The position numbers and the translations under genes are program-made. From positions 1-64,000 of the forward strand of contig NZ_JOCF01000033.1 in NCBI RefSeq assembly GCF_000720635.1: a stretch of 64,000 bases of DNA, in the 5' to 3' direction. Source of the DNA: Streptomyces sp. NRRL WC-3742. GTDB lineage: Bacteria; Actinomycetota; Actinomycetes; Streptomycetales; Streptomycetaceae. The notes beneath the pieces were generated by a model. That model was not told where the DNA came from. It was given only the letters and a program-made list of their open reading frames with translations, and did no database searches. Of the stretch, positions 1-7,804 are shown piece by piece; the first letter of the stretch is position 1; the number at the start of each line of letters is the position of its first letter.

Positions 1-1
1 C

Positions 2-286
2 GGCGCGGCCGTCGGTGCCTCGCGCGCGGCCGTCGACGCCGGCTGGTACCCGCACACCAGCCAGGTCGGCCAGACCGGCAAGCAGGTCTCCCCGCAGCTC
101 TACATCGCGGCGGGCATCTCCGGCGCCATCCAGCACCGCGCCGGCATGCAGACCTCGAAGACCATCGTGGCCGTCAACAAGGACCCCGAGGCCCCGATCT
201 TCGAGCTGGTCGACTACGGCGTCGTCGGCGACCTGTTCGCCGTGCTGCCGCAGCTGACCGCCGAGGTGAAGGCCCGTAAGGGCTGA
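2..286 (+). CDS. etfA: Electron transfer flavoprotein alpha subunit, C-terminal part
   Basis: The open frame enters from outside the window and gives 94 visible residues. They carry the ETF-alpha FAD-binding signature: [20 protein letters not shown] followed by an IQH motif, then [15 protein letters not shown] near the end. With the beta subunit this protein carries electrons from acyl-CoA dehydrogenases to the membrane ETF-quinone oxidoreductase. In actinomycetes etfB normally lies immediately upstream, here beyond the window edge. The 5' part is missing only because the window begins inside the gene. A strong hairpin follows the stop codon, so this is probably the last gene of its operon. 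Confidence 0.95.
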   Translation, partial: GAAVGASRAAVDAGWYPHTSQVGQTGKQVSPQLYIAAGISGAIQHRAGMQTSKTIVAVNKDPEAPIFELVDYGVVGDLFAVLPQLTAEVKARKG

Positions 287-304
287 TCCCGCAGCACACT
301 GTTT

Positions 305-346
305 CGGAGGGCGTGGCACCCGGGCGACCGGAGGCCACGCCCTCCG
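305..346. terminator. Hairpin terminator after etfA
   Basis: Two 13-base arms, CGGAGGGCGTGGC (305-317) and its exact complement (334-346), flank a 16-base loop. It lies 19 bases after the etfA stop and upstream of the next start, the usual place for a factor-independent terminator. No T-run follows, which is normal in high-GC actinomycetes. Confidence 0.75.
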
Positions 347-430
347 GCGTTCTCCCAGGCGTTCCCGCGCCCGTCGGCGGGCCCCGTAGAGTCGGGCGCG
401 ACAGGTGGAGCGAGGGGCGAGGACGGGCGC

Positions 431-1867
431 ATGGCACTGCTGACGGCACTTCACGGCGGGTACGGCGACGCGGCGGACGCGCTGCGGGTCGACGGGCGGG
501 CGCTCTCCCGGGAGGCACTGCTCGGCGCGGCGACCGCCGTGGCCGACCGGGTGGCCGGCGCCCCCGCGCTCGCCGTGCTCGCCCGGCCCACCCTCGAGAC
601 CGTCGTCGCCGTGGTCGGCGGACTGCTGGCGGGCGTGCCCGTGGTGCCGCTGCCGCCCGACTCCGGGCCCAAGGAGCGCGCGCACATCCTGCGCGACTCC
701 GGCGCGGCGCTGCTCGCGCACGCCGTGGGTGAGTCCGTGCCGCAGGACGGGGTGGACGGCGTCGACGGCGTGGCGGCCCTGCCCGTCGACCCCGCCGAAC
801 GCTCCGCCACGAGCCACGCCGAGCCGTCCACCGACGCGACCGGCTTCGTGCTCTACACCTCCGGCACCACCGGCGCCCCCAAGGGCGCCGTGATTCGGCG
901 CGCCGCGATCGCCGCCGACCTGGACGCCCTGGCCGCCGCCTGGCGGTGGACGGCCGAGGACACCCTCGTCCACGGCCTGCCGCTCTTCCACGTCCACGGG
1001 CTGCTGCTCGGCGTGCTCGGGGCCCTGCGCACCGGCAGCCGCCTGGTGCACACCGGGCGGCCCACCCCGGCCGGGTACGCGGCGGCGGGCGGCAGCCTGT
1101 ACTTCGGCGTGCCCACCGTCTGGTCCCGCCTCGCCGCCGACCCCGAGGCGGCCGCCCGGCTGGCCCCGGCCCGGCTGCTCGTCTCCGGCAGCGCGCCGCT
1201 GCCCGTGCCGGTGTTCGAGAAGCTGACGGCGCTCACCGGGCACGCGCCGATCGAGCGCTACGGGATGACGGAGTCGCTGATCACCGTCAGCACCCGGGCG
1301 GACGGCGAGCGCCGGCCCGGCAGCGTCGGCCTGCCGGTGGAGGGCGTGCGCACCCGGCTGGTCGGCGAGGGCGGCGAGCCCGTGCCGTACGACGGGGAGA
1401 GCGTGGGCGAACTGCAGGTCAGCGGGCCGACGCTGTTCAGCGGCTACCTCAACCGGCCGGACGCCGACGCGGAAGCCTGGACGGCGGACGGCTGGTTCCG
1501 CACCGGGGACGTCGCCGTGATCGGCGAGGACGGCTTCCACCGGATCGTCGGCCGCGCCTCCGTCGACCTGATCAAGAGCGGCGGCTACCGGATCGGCGCC
1601 GGCGAGGTCGAGGCCGCCCTGCGCGACCACCCGGCGGTGGCCGACGCGGCGGTGATCGGCGCGCCGGACGAGGACCTCGGACAGGCGATCGTCGCGTACG
1701 TCGTTCCGGAGGGTTCCGTGACGGGGGACCAGCTGACGGCCTTCGTGGCGGAGCGGCTCTCGGTGCACAAGCGGCCCCGGCGGGTGGTGCTGGTGCCCGA
1801 ACTGCCCAGGAACGCCCTGGGGAAGGTGCTCAAGAAGCAGCTGCTCTCGGAGGACGCCGGGCGGTGA
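431..1867 (+). CDS. matB: Malonyl-CoA ligase-type AMP-forming acyl-CoA synthetase (MatB-like)
   Basis: A 478-residue member of the ANL adenylating family. The phosphate loop YTSGTTGAPKGA lies near residues 142-153, RYGMTES near 276, the GYLNRP/WFRTGD hinge region near 340-358, and the catalytic lysine is in NALGKVLKK (about Lys465). Short length, the PGSVGLP segment and the overall pattern match Streptomyces MatB, which makes malonyl-CoA or methylmalonyl-CoA from the free diacid, ATP and CoA and so feeds polyketide and fatty-acid synthesis. No matA decarboxylase or malonate transporter is adjacent, so it is a lone ligase, as in S. coelicolor. Substrate is inferred from family resemblance; another short acyl-CoA ligase is possible. 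Confidence 0.8.
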   Translation: MALLTALHGGYGDAADALRVDGRALSREALLGAATAVADRVAGAPALAVLARPTLETVVAVVGGLLAGVPVVPLPPDSGPKERAHILRDSGAALLAHAVGESVPQDGVDGVDGVAALPVDPAERSATSHAEPSTDATGFVLYTSGTTGAPKGAVIRRAAIAADLDALAAAWRWTAEDTLVHGLPLFHVHGLLLGVLGALRTGSRLVHTGRPTPAGYAAAGGSLYFGVPTVWSRLAADPEAAARLAPARLLVSGSAPLPVPVFEKLTALTGHAPIERYGMTESLITVSTRADGERRPGSVGLPVEGVRTRLVGEGGEPVPYDGESVGELQVSGPTLFSGYLNRPDADAEAWTADGWFRTGDVAVIGEDGFHRIVGRASVDLIKSGGYRIGAGEVEAALRDHPAVADAAVIGAPDEDLGQAIVAYVVPEGSVTGDQLTAFVAERLSVHKRPRRVVLVPELPRNALGKVLKKQLLSEDAGR

Positions 1868-2106
1868 CCCGTCGGCGTGTCGGGTGCGCGGTGCCGGCCC
1901 TCCGGTGACGGGCCCTCACCCTGATGCGCCGTCGACGCCCACCACCCGAGAACCCTTCCTTTGGCTCACTCCACTGCGCACGGTGAGCGGACGCGTGCCT
2001 ACCGTGACACGCAGGCCGAGCCCCGACGGGGCGACGCCTCGAGTCCGCAGTCGTTCCCGCAGCCGCTGACACGGCGGCAGATCGCAGCAGTGAGGAAGTC
2101 AGCACC

Positions 2107-3000
2107 ATGACCACCGTCAACACCGGCGCACCGGATGCCGCCGGGACCCCTCAGAGTCCCGCCCGCCCGACCGCTCCCTCCGCCCAGGCCCGTCCCTCCC
2201 GGGCGGCGAGGGTGCGGCGGGGGATAGGCATGGTGGCCGTGATCGTGGCCGGTGCGGGCGTGATCGGCCTCGGCACGGGCGTGACCCCCGCCGCCGCCGA
2301 GCCGGCCCCGGCGCACGCCGGGTGGGACGGCTCCAAGTACTGGTTCAAGAACAGCCAGGGACAGTGGCGCTGGACCACCCACTACGACGTGTACCTGGCG
2401 CGCACCAGCGGCGGGTCCGCGAAGTCCACGTCCTCGTCCTCCTCCACGGCCGTGCGCTCCGGCGGCATCACCCAGGGGTGGGACGGCTCCCGGTACTGGT
2501 TCAGGAACAGCCAGGGGCAGTGGCGCTGGACCACCCACTACGACGTCTACCTGGCGCGCACCGGGGGCGGCTCCTCCTCCGGCTCCTCGGGCTCCTCCGG
2601 CTCGGGCGCGTCGTCCTCGGGCTCGGTGGCCGAGGACCGGGACGTGGAGACGGCCGTGGAGTACGCGCTCGCCCAGCTCGGCAAGCCGTTCCGCACGGGA
2701 GGCAACGGGCCTGACGGGTACGACTGCTCGGGCCTGGTGCAGCAGTCCTTCCGCCGCGGCGGCATCGACCTGCCGCGGGTGGCCAACGACCAGTACGCGG
2801 CGACCACGCCGATCAGCGCGGGCCAGCTGCGCCGCGGGGACCTGCTGTTCTGGTCGCCGAACGGCACCAAGCGCGGCATCCAGCACGTGGCGATCTACCT
2901 GGGCGACAACCAGTACGTCGAGGCCGCGCGGCCCGGGACGCTGATTCGGATCTCGCGGATCAGCAGCGGCTACTACCCGTCGTACATGGGCCGGCCGTAG
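2107..3000 (+). CDS. Secreted NlpC/P60 peptidoglycan hydrolase with two tandem 28-residue repeats
   Basis: A 297-residue exported protein. A long N-terminus leads to a basic stretch (RVRRG) and a hydrophobic segment (about residues 40-62) ending in an alanine-rich cleavage-like region. Two nearly identical aromatic repeats starting WDGSKYWFKNSQG and WDGSRYWFRNSQG lie at about 73-100 and 125-152, separated by serine/glycine linkers; they resemble cell-wall binding modules. The C-terminus is an NlpC/P60 cysteine peptidase with Cys207 in YDCSGLV and His260 in IQHVAIY, predicted to cut stem peptides in peptidoglycan. GAGGAAG precedes the ATG. The 240-base upstream gap shows no convincing ydaO/c-di-AMP riboswitch, which often precedes such genes in Streptomyces. 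Confidence 0.88.
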   Translation: MTTVNTGAPDAAGTPQSPARPTAPSAQARPSRAARVRRGIGMVAVIVAGAGVIGLGTGVTPAAAEPAPAHAGWDGSKYWFKNSQGQWRWTTHYDVYLARTSGGSAKSTSSSSSTAVRSGGITQGWDGSRYWFRNSQGQWRWTTHYDVYLARTGGGSSSGSSGSSGSGASSSGSVAEDRDVETAVEYALAQLGKPFRTGGNGPDGYDCSGLVQQSFRRGGIDLPRVANDQYAATTPISAGQLRRGDLLFWSPNGTKRGIQHVAIYLGDNQYVEAARPGTLIRISRISSGYYPSYMGRP

Positions 3001-3038
3001 GCCCGGTCGTCCCGCTCCTGCCCCGGCTCCCGGATCGC

Positions 3039-3956
3039 TCAGAGGTCGGAGGGCCGGGGGAGGGCGCCGCGGGCACCGAGGGCCGTGACGGCGAAGGTGC
3101 CCGCGGCCACGGCCGCGGCGGCCGCCTCGGGCAGGTCGGCGCCCCGGGCGAGCCCGGCGGCGAGCGCTCCGCAGAAGACGTCCCCGGCGCCGGTGGTGTC
3201 GACCACCCGGACGGCGGGGGCGGGCAGCAGGAGCGGCGCGCCCCCGGTGGCGACCAGTGCGCCCTCGCTGCCGAGGGTGACCACCACCCCCTCGGTGCGC
3301 GGGGCCAGGGCCCGGGCCGCCTCGTGCGTGTTCCCGGCGCCGGTGAGCCGGCGGGCCTCGAGCACGTTCACCACCAGCAGCGGGCGGTGCCCGTCCGGGC
3401 CGGTGTCGGGCAGCGGGCCGGCGGGGGCGGCGTTGTGCACCCAGCGGGTGGTGCGGCCCGCCGAGTCCGGGGGCGGAAGGGTTGCCGCGGCGGCGCGCAC
3501 GCACTCCTCGGGGACCTCGTTGCTGGTCAGCACCACGTCGACGGGCAGCAGGTGGAGGCGCGCCAGGGCGGCTTCGACGTCCTCGGGGGTGAGGTGGGCG
3601 TTGGCGCCGGGGAGGACGACGATGCTTCTCTCGCCCGCCGGGTCGACCATCACGATCGCCTGTCCGGTGGGCGCGTCCGGGTGCACGAGCACGGAGCCCG
3701 TCTCCACCTGCGCGCCGTGCAGATCGGCGAGCGCCGCCCGGCCCTCCGCGTCGCGTCCGACCCGGGCGACCAGGTGCGTCGCCGCGCCGAGCCGGGCCGC
3801 GGCCACCGCCTGGTTGGCGCCCTTGCCGCCGAAGCCGTGGGCGGCCTCGGCCGCGAGCACGGTCTCGCCGGGGGCGGGGAGCACGGGGCAGCGAAGGATG
3901 CGGTCGGCGTTGACCGAACCGATGACGATCACACGACCGGCGGGAAGCAGCTTCAC
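3039..3956 (-). CDS. rbsK: PfkB-family sugar kinase (ribokinase-like)
   Basis: A 305-residue ribokinase. The N-terminal PfkB signature GFGGKGANQAVAAARLG and the C-terminal signature DTTGAGDVFCGALAAGL, whose Asp is the catalytic base, are both intact. It should phosphorylate ribose or a related sugar with ATP. The GTG start at 3956 was chosen because homology begins at KLLPAGRVIVIGSVNAD; AAGGAG lies just upstream with unusually short spacing (2 bases), so the start is not certain, but the open frame further upstream is proline/arginine-rich and unlike the family. No ribose transporter is adjacent. It is transcribed divergently from the kinase-Nudix gene, with a palindrome array in the gap. Confidence 0.85.
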   Translation of the reverse strand: MKLLPAGRVIVIGSVNADRILRCPVLPAPGETVLAAEAAHGFGGKGANQAVAAARLGAATHLVARVGRDAEGRAALADLHGAQVETGSVLVHPDAPTGQAIVMVDPAGERSIVVLPGANAHLTPEDVEAALARLHLLPVDVVLTSNEVPEECVRAAAATLPPPDSAGRTTRWVHNAAPAGPLPDTGPDGHRPLLVVNVLEARRLTGAGNTHEAARALAPRTEGVVVTLGSEGALVATGGAPLLLPAPAVRVVDTTGAGDVFCGALAAGLARGADLPEAAAAAVAAGTFAVTALGARGALPRPSDL

Positions 3957-4248
3957 GGCTCCTTCGTAGGCGCTGGGGTGCCGGTGGCGCAAGGTGGGGG
4001 CGTGGGGGAGGGGCGCATGTGACGGGAGTGCACGCCGGGGCGGGTGTGCGCGAGCGGTGGGGACGGGGTGCAGCTTTGATGCCAGCCGGCCCCGGTGTGC
4101 GCACGGCAGGCGTCTGGCCTGGGCACATGCCCCTGTCAAGGGGCGCGCGGAAGCTCGGCGCAGGGTGTGTCGGGGAGGTATGGGGAGCGGCATGGCGCGG
4201 GTACCACCACGGGTGGCGCCGGTCGGTGGGCGGGCGCCGCCCGGTGCG

Positions 4249-4313
4249 ACTACGGGCGTAGTCAGACTACGCCGGTCGTGGCACTACTTCCGTAGTGCGA
4301 CTACCGGTGTAGT
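4249..4313. repeat. Array A: four ACTAC-N4-GTAGT palindromes, 17-bp period
   Basis: Four 14-bp units start at 4249, 4266, 4283 and 4300, exactly 17 bp apart, with 3-bp spacers. The second has one change (GTCGT). Units 2-4 read on the minus strand closely match array B at 13955, including the central GGAA. The array sits in the 397-bp gap between the divergent rbsK and kinase-Nudix starts; the rest of the gap shows no gene. It may be a multi-site operator or a REP-like hairpin element. Confidence 0.85.
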
Positions 4314-4353
4314 TGCAGAACGGCGCCGGGGCGAGTCGAAAGCAGGGGGCCTT

Positions 4354-5424
4354 GTGATCGTCTGGGTCAATGGCACGTTCGGGGCGGGCAAGACGAGTGC
4401 CTGCCGCGAGCTGGTGGAACTGCTGCCCGGGAGCGTGCTCTTCGATCCCGAGCTGGTGGGCTTCGGCCTGCGTCGGATGCTCCCGGCCGACCGGCTGGCG
4501 ACGGTGTCCGACTTCCAGGACCTCCCGGCCTGGCGCCGGCTGGTCCCCGAGACGGCCGCGGCGCTGCTGGGCGAGGTCGGCGGGCCGCTGATCGTCCCGA
4601 TGGCGCTGCTCAGGGAGGACTACCGCGACGAGATCTTCGGCGACCTCGCCCAGCACGGCATTGCGGTGCACCACTTCGTGCTGGACCCAGAAGAAACGAT
4701 CCTGCGAGAGCGCATCGCCAACAGAGAGGAGTGCGCGGACGATCCGCAGGCCAGCGAACGCGTCCGCCAGTGGTGCCTGGACCACCTGCCGCGCTACCGC
4801 GCCGCCCGCCGCTGGCTCGTCCAGGACGCCCGGATGATCGACACCGGCGCCCTCACCCCGCGCGAGACCGCGCACCGGATCGTCGACCTCTTCCGCGTCG
4901 GCGCCGCGCGCTGCCCGATCGTCCAGAGCCCGGCAGCCACCGGCGACACCGTGGCCTCCGCCGTCCTCTTCTTCGACGAGCAGGACCGGGTGCTCCTCGT
5001 CGACCCGGTCTACAAGCCGGACTGGGACTTCCCCGGCGGCGTCGTCGAACGCGGAGAGGCCCCCACGGACGCCGCCCTGCGCGAGACCGCCGAGGAACTG
5101 GGCCTGCGCCTGGACCCGTGCCTCCTGCGGCTGCTCGCCGTCGACTGGGAACCGCGGACCGGCCCGCGCCGGGGCGGCCTGCGGCTGATGTACGACGGCG
5201 GATTGCTGGACGAGGAGGGCCGGGAGAACCTGCTCCTCCAGCAGGAGGAACTGCGCGGCTGGCGCTTCGTCACCCTCGACGAGGCCGCGGACCTGCTCCC
5301 GCCCAGCCGCTACCGCCGACTCGCCGCCGCGCTGGAGGCCCGGCGCTGTGGGGAACTGCGCTACCTGGAGGCGGGCGCGCGGGTCGCCCAGGGGATGGCG
5401 GCGCGCACGGCGGACGCGGCCTGA
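4354..5424 (+). CDS. TmrB-like P-loop kinase fused to a C-terminal Nudix hydrolase
   Basis: A 356-residue fusion. The N-terminal half starts [20 protein letters not shown], with Walker A at residues 7-14, and continues with [18 protein letters not shown] and [12 protein letters not shown], the pattern of Bacillus TmrB, a nucleotide-binding tunicamycin-resistance protein. The C-terminal half carries a complete Nudix box (about residues 228-251, with the REtAEELG core) after a beta-strand hairpin. GTG at 4354 is chosen because TmrB homology starts there; the upstream open frame is low-complexity. The substrates are unknown. Both domains act on nucleotide-linked compounds, so a resistance or detoxification role is an inference only. 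Confidence 0.8.
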   Translation: MIVWVNGTFGAGKTSACRELVELLPGSVLFDPELVGFGLRRMLPADRLATVSDFQDLPAWRRLVPETAAALLGEVGGPLIVPMALLREDYRDEIFGDLAQHGIAVHHFVLDPEETILRERIANREECADDPQASERVRQWCLDHLPRYRAARRWLVQDARMIDTGALTPRETAHRIVDLFRVGAARCPIVQSPAATGDTVASAVLFFDEQDRVLLVDPVYKPDWDFPGGVVERGEAPTDAALRETAEELGLRLDPCLLRLLAVDWEPRTGPRRGGLRLMYDGGLLDEEGRENLLLQQEELRGWRFVTLDEAADLLPPSRYRRLAAALEARRCGELRYLEAGARVAQGMAARTADAA

Positions 5425-5425
5425 C

Positions 5426-5481
5426 GGGGGCGGCAGGGGCGGGAGGGGCGTTAGGGGCGGCCGGGGCGGCAGGATGGGGGG
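5426..5481 (+). repeat. G-tract array (five 9-bp GGGGCGNNN units) abutting a start codon
   Basis: Five 9-bp units beginning GGGGCG start at 5427, 5436, 5445, 5454 and 5463 and are followed by another six-G run at 5476-5481. The array fills the entire 57-bp gap between the kinase-Nudix stop and the DUF4184 ATG. Runs of four or more G separated by 4-5 bases could form a G-quadruplex in DNA or in the transcript. Confidence 0.75.
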
Positions 5482-6267
5482 ATGCCGTTCACGTTGAGCC
5501 ATCCCGCCGCCGTCCTGCCCCTGCTGCGTGTCGCCGGGGAGCGTGGCCCGTTGGTGGCGTCGGCGCTGGTGGCGGGGTCGATGGCGCCCGATGTCCCGTT
5601 CTTCGCGGAGTCGTTGCTGCCCGGGGTGTACGGGCACGGCGGGCTGACGCACCGCTGGTGGGCCGTGCCGACGGTGGATGTGGCGATCGCCGCGGCGCTG
5701 GTGGCCGGCTGGCACGGCCTGCTGCGGGCGCCGGTGGTCGCGCTGCTGCCGGAGCGGTGGGCCGGCGGTGTCGAGGCGCTGACGGCCCGGCGGCCGGGGG
5801 CAGGGGCGGGCGTGGCGTGGTTCGCGGCCTCGGCGGCGATCGGCGCCGCCACCCACGTCGGCTGGGACGCGTTCACCCACGGCGGCCGGCTGGGCGTGCG
5901 GCTGCTGCCCGTCCTGGACCGGCGGGTGGCCGGGGTGCCGCTCTACGAGGCCGCGCAGTACGGGAGTTCGGCGCTCGCGCTGGCCGCCATGGGAGGCTGG
6001 GCGGCGCGCGCCGTACGGGCCGCGCGCCCCCAGCCGCCCACCGTACGGCTCGCGCCCCGGACGCGGCGGGCTGCCGTCGCGGCGCTGGGCGCGGCGACGG
6101 CGGCCGGGGTGGTGCACCGGATCGTCCCGCTGCGGCGCAACCTCGTCCCCGAGGTGTGCTTCGGCGCCGGGGCGGGCCTCGCCGTGGGCGCCGTCGGGTA
6201 CGCGGCGCTGCTCGCGGCTTCCCGCCGGTGGCGGCGCGGCGGGAAGCCTGCGGGTCAATACACCTAG
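5482..6267 (+). CDS. DUF4184 family membrane protein
   Basis: A 261-residue protein matching DUF4184: it begins MPFTLSHPAAVLPLL and has conserved polar residues inside hydrophobic segments (MAPDVPFF, LTHRWW, THVGWDAFTHGG) that resemble metal or phosphate ligands of membrane hydrolases. Several membrane helices can be seen (about 35-55, 70-95, 115-135, 165-185, 195-215, 235-250). Function of the family is unknown. The gene follows the kinase-Nudix gene by 57 bp across a G-rich array that replaces a normal ribosome-binding site, so translation initiation may be unusual. It converges on the dipeptidase gene 27 bp away. Confidence 0.8.
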   Translation: MPFTLSHPAAVLPLLRVAGERGPLVASALVAGSMAPDVPFFAESLLPGVYGHGGLTHRWWAVPTVDVAIAAALVAGWHGLLRAPVVALLPERWAGGVEALTARRPGAGAGVAWFAASAAIGAATHVGWDAFTHGGRLGVRLLPVLDRRVAGVPLYEAAQYGSSALALAAMGGWAARAVRAARPQPPTVRLAPRTRRAAVAALGAATAAGVVHRIVPLRRNLVPEVCFGAGAGLAVGAVGYAALLAASRRWRRGGKPAGQYT

Positions 6268-6294
6268 GACCCTGTCCGGGCGGCGGAGCGTCCG

Positions 6295-7659
6295 TCAGGC
6301 GGAGCGCAGTTCGGCGTAGCGGCGCAGGAAGAGGGCCTCGGTGAGGGCCATGCGCTCCAGTTCGAGCGGGTCGACGCTCTCGTTGACGGCGTGGATCTGG
6401 GTGGTCGGCTCCTCGACGCCGATCAGCACGATCTCGGCCTGGGGGTAGAGGGTTTGCAGGGTGTTGCAGAGGGGGATCGAGCCGCCTTCGCCGGAGGCGA
6501 CCATCGGGGTGCCGAAGGCCGTCCGCATGGCCTCGCCCATCGCCTCGTACGCCGGGCCGGTGGTGTCGGCGAGGAAGGGGGCGCCGTTGCCCTGGCGCTC
6601 GATGGTGAGGTGGGCGCCGAGCGGGGTGCGCGCCTCGAGGTGGGCGACGAGGGCCTGCTGGGCGGCGGCCGGGTCGGTGCCCGGCGGGACGCGCAGGCTG
6701 ACCAGGGCCTTGGCGGCGGCCTGGACGGAGGAGGTGGCGCCGATCACCGGCGGGGCGTCGATGCCGAGGACGGTGACGGAGGGGCGGGCCCAGAGGCGGT
6801 CGGCGACGGTGCCGGTGCCGGTCAGGGCGACGCCGTCGAGCACCTTGGCGTCGGCGCGGAACTGCTCGTCCGGGTACTGCACGCCCTCCCAGGTCTGGTC
6901 GGCGGCCAGGCCGTCCACGGCGACGTCGCCGTGCTCGTCGTGCAGGGAGGCGAGGATGCGCACCAGGGACTGCAGCGCGTCGGGGGCCGCGCCGCCGAAG
7001 GCGCCGGAGTGGAGGTTGCCGGCCAGGGTGGTGACGCCGACCTCGATCGCCGTCATGCCGCGCAGGGAGGCGGTGACGGTGGGCAGGCCGGGGGCGAAGT
7101 TGCCGGTGTCGCCGATGACGATGGCGTCGGCGGCGAGCAGCTCGGGGTGGGCCTCCGCGTAGCGCTCCAGGCCGCCGGTGCCCTGCTCCTCCGAGCCCTC
7201 GACGATGATCTTCAGGCCGACCGGGTAGGTGTCCCCGTACACCTGGCGCAGCGCCCGCAGGGCCGTCAGGTGCATCAGGATGTTGCCCTTGCAGTCGGCG
7301 GCGCCGCGCCCGTACCAGCGGCCGTCGCGCTCGGTCAGCTCGAACGCGGGGCTGAGCCAGGCGGATTCGTCGAGCGGGGGCTGCACGTCGTAGTGCGAGT
7401 AGAGCAGGACGGTCGGGGCGCCCTCGGGGCCGGGGAGTTCGGCGTAGACGGACTGCGTGCCGTCCGGGGTGTCGAGGAAGCGGACGCCGGTCAGGCCCTC
7501 GGCGGCGAAGGCGTCGGCCACCCAGCGGGCCGCCTTCTCGCACTCCTCGACGGGGAACTGGCGCGGGTCGGCGACCGAGGGGAAGGCGACCAGTTCGGCG
7601 AGGTCGGTGCGGGCACGGTCCATCAGGGACCGGACGGCGTCGGCCAGGGGCTGTGACAT
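6295..7659 (-). CDS. M20 family dipeptidase / metallopeptidase
   Basis: A 454-residue zinc peptidase of the M20 family. Visible metal and catalytic motifs are YSHYDVQP (His89, Asp91), GRGAADCKGN, EGSEEQGTGG (the Glu-Glu pair), IGDTGNF and the C-terminal IHAVNES. The dimerisation domain is inserted between them. Members hydrolyse dipeptides or related amide bonds in the cytoplasm. The ATG at 7659 follows a GGAGCACCG ribosome site and begins MSQPLADAVRSLMDRARTDL, the expected N-terminus; the longer upstream frame is not protein-like. It is divergent from the geranylgeranyl-reductase gene with about 145 bp between them. Confidence 0.92.
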   Translation of the reverse strand: MSQPLADAVRSLMDRARTDLAELVAFPSVADPRQFPVEECEKAARWVADAFAAEGLTGVRFLDTPDGTQSVYAELPGPEGAPTVLLYSHYDVQPPLDESAWLSPAFELTERDGRWYGRGAADCKGNILMHLTALRALRQVYGDTYPVGLKIIVEGSEEQGTGGLERYAEAHPELLAADAIVIGDTGNFAPGLPTVTASLRGMTAIEVGVTTLAGNLHSGAFGGAAPDALQSLVRILASLHDEHGDVAVDGLAADQTWEGVQYPDEQFRADAKVLDGVALTGTGTVADRLWARPSVTVLGIDAPPVIGATSSVQAAAKALVSLRVPPGTDPAAAQQALVAHLEARTPLGAHLTIERQGNGAPFLADTTGPAYEAMGEAMRTAFGTPMVASGEGGSIPLCNTLQTLYPQAEIVLIGVEEPTTQIHAVNESVDPLELERMALTEALFLRRYAELRSA

Positions 7660-7804
7660 CGGTGCTCCGTGGGGGCGGGGGCCGCCCTGGGGGTGCGGGC
7701 GGGACGGTCGGTCGGGGTACCGACGATCATAGGCGGAGCCCATCCGGCCGGTTCGGGGTGCTGCGGCCACCGCCGGGTCGGACGGACGCATAGGATTGCT
7801 GGTC

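Noticed and set aside
1868..2106. Possible ydaO (cyclic di-AMP) riboswitch before the NlpC/P60 gene
   Set aside because: Such riboswitches are common before streptomycete NlpC/P60 genes, but the characteristic conserved blocks were not found in this 239-bp stretch.
1999..4128. A 709-codon minus-strand frame over the NlpC/P60 and ribokinase region
   Set aside because: Arginine/proline/glycine-rich shadow frame; the plus-strand NlpC/P60 gene and the in-register ribokinase frame explain the sequence.
4249..4313. Possible short CRISPR array
   Set aside because: Units are 14-bp palindromes with 3-bp spacers, the fillers inside units vary, and no cas genes exist. The geometry is wrong for CRISPR.
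4354..5424. Part of a tunicamycin biosynthetic cluster
   Set aside because: A TmrB-like domain and a Nudix domain are suggestive, but no other tunicamycin biosynthesis genes surround the fusion gene.
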